In this document: positions 5,851 to 5,997 of the stretch, piece by piece | Layout: every line of letters starts with the position of its first letter | Position numbering within the stretch: the first letter of the stretch is position 1 | Assembly (NCBI GenBank): GCA_029263275.1 | Contig: JAJCXU010000156.1 | Location: forward strand, 1 to 5,997 | DNA length: 5,997 bases | Direction: 5' to 3' | Origin: Ilumatobacter sp. | GTDB lineage: Bacteria > Actinomycetota > Acidimicrobiia > Acidimicrobiales > Ilumatobacteraceae | Notes under the pieces: generated by a model | The model's database searches: none | What the model was told of the DNA's origin: nothing | Seen by the model: only the letters and a program-made list of their open reading frames with translations | Position numbers and translations under genes: made by a program

Positions 5851-5997
5851 ATGACGGGGACCCGAACGATCGATGTGCTGCGGCGCTTCTGGTGGCTCGT
5901 TGCCCTGTTGATGATCGCCGGAGGAGTCCTCGGTGGCCTGCCAGCGCCCGAGAAGGCGGTCGACTCGATCACTCGATGGAATGCCAGCCACACAATC
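5851..5997 (+). CDS. Wzz/chain-length-determinant-like protein (N-terminal fragment)
   Basis: An ATG at 5851 opens a frame with no stop for 49 codons up to the window end, so this is the 5' part of a longer gene. The peptide begins MTGTRTIDVLRRFWWLVALL. A short cytoplasmic N-terminus with an LRRFWW anchor leads into one membrane span (about residues 14-31), then an extracytoplasmic stretch ending RWNASHTI (42-49). This layout is that of the N-terminus of Wzz/polysaccharide co-polymerase proteins, including actinobacterial forms fused to or paired with a tyrosine autokinase domain, where a beta strand of the form YxAxxxI follows the span. Such proteins set polymer length or drive export of capsule and exopolysaccharide. 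With 49 residues the assignment relies on this pattern and on the glycan-synthesis neighbours; an unrelated single-span membrane protein is possible. The gene is divergent from the GT2 gene. Confidence 0.6.
   Translation, partial: MTGTRTIDVLRRFWWLVALLMIAGGVLGGLPAPEKAVDSITRWNASHTI

Noticed and set aside
5760..5993. Minus-strand open frames opposite the Wzz-like start
   Set aside because: They run against a plausible membrane-anchor reading frame and show no motif; they would also overlap the GT2 promoter.
1..5997. Mobile elements, CRISPR arrays, tRNA or rRNA genes
   Set aside because: I looked for transposase motifs, terminal repeats, regularly spaced repeats and tRNA-like cloverleaf sequence and saw none.

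Overview
The window is GC-rich and densely coded. It looks like part of a cell-surface polysaccharide or glycolipid biosynthesis locus from a high-GC Gram-positive bacterium, most likely an actinomycete. The actinobacterial guess rests on the strong C/G third-position bias, frequent GTG starts, -10 boxes of the TAnnnT type placed 6 bases before start codons (leaderless transcripts), and a hairpin terminator without a T tract. A finer assignment, for example to Acidimicrobiia, would be a guess. No rRNA, tRNA, CRISPR array, insertion sequence or integrase was seen.

Layout from left to right. (1) A plus-strand run at 1-2241: the 3' end of an exporter-type ABC ATPase, an FkbM-family methyltransferase, and a GT-B glycosyltransferase whose ATG shares one base with the preceding stop. 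It ends at a perfect 18-bp palindrome at 2247-2264. (2) A minus-strand GT-B glycosyltransferase (2308-3453), convergent with the first run. (3) A divergent gap of 189 bases, then a plus-strand gene for a small polytopic membrane protein of unknown function (3643-4158) with a leaderless-type promoter. (4) A minus-strand pair, a family 2 glycosyltransferase (4813-5763) followed by an overlapping class I SAM methyltransferase (4151-4828). The last codons of the methyltransferase overlap the end of the membrane-protein gene tail to tail. (5) From 5851, on the plus strand, the first 49 codons of a protein resembling a Wzz-type chain-length regulator or polysaccharide co-polymerase; it runs off the window.

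How the genes may work together (inference): the three glycosyltransferases would add sugars to a lipid-linked or surface glycan, and the two methyltransferases would decorate sugars or cap chains. The ABC exporter could move a glycolipid or oligosaccharide across the membrane, and the Wzz-like protein would act in polymer length control or export. The membrane protein is the one complete gene without a recognisable role. No Wzx flippase, Wzy polymerase or initiating phosphoglycosyltransferase lies in the window. Nothing here clearly amounts to a new system; the most useful leads are the orphan membrane protein, the leaderless promoters, the convergent palindrome and the variant catalytic motifs.
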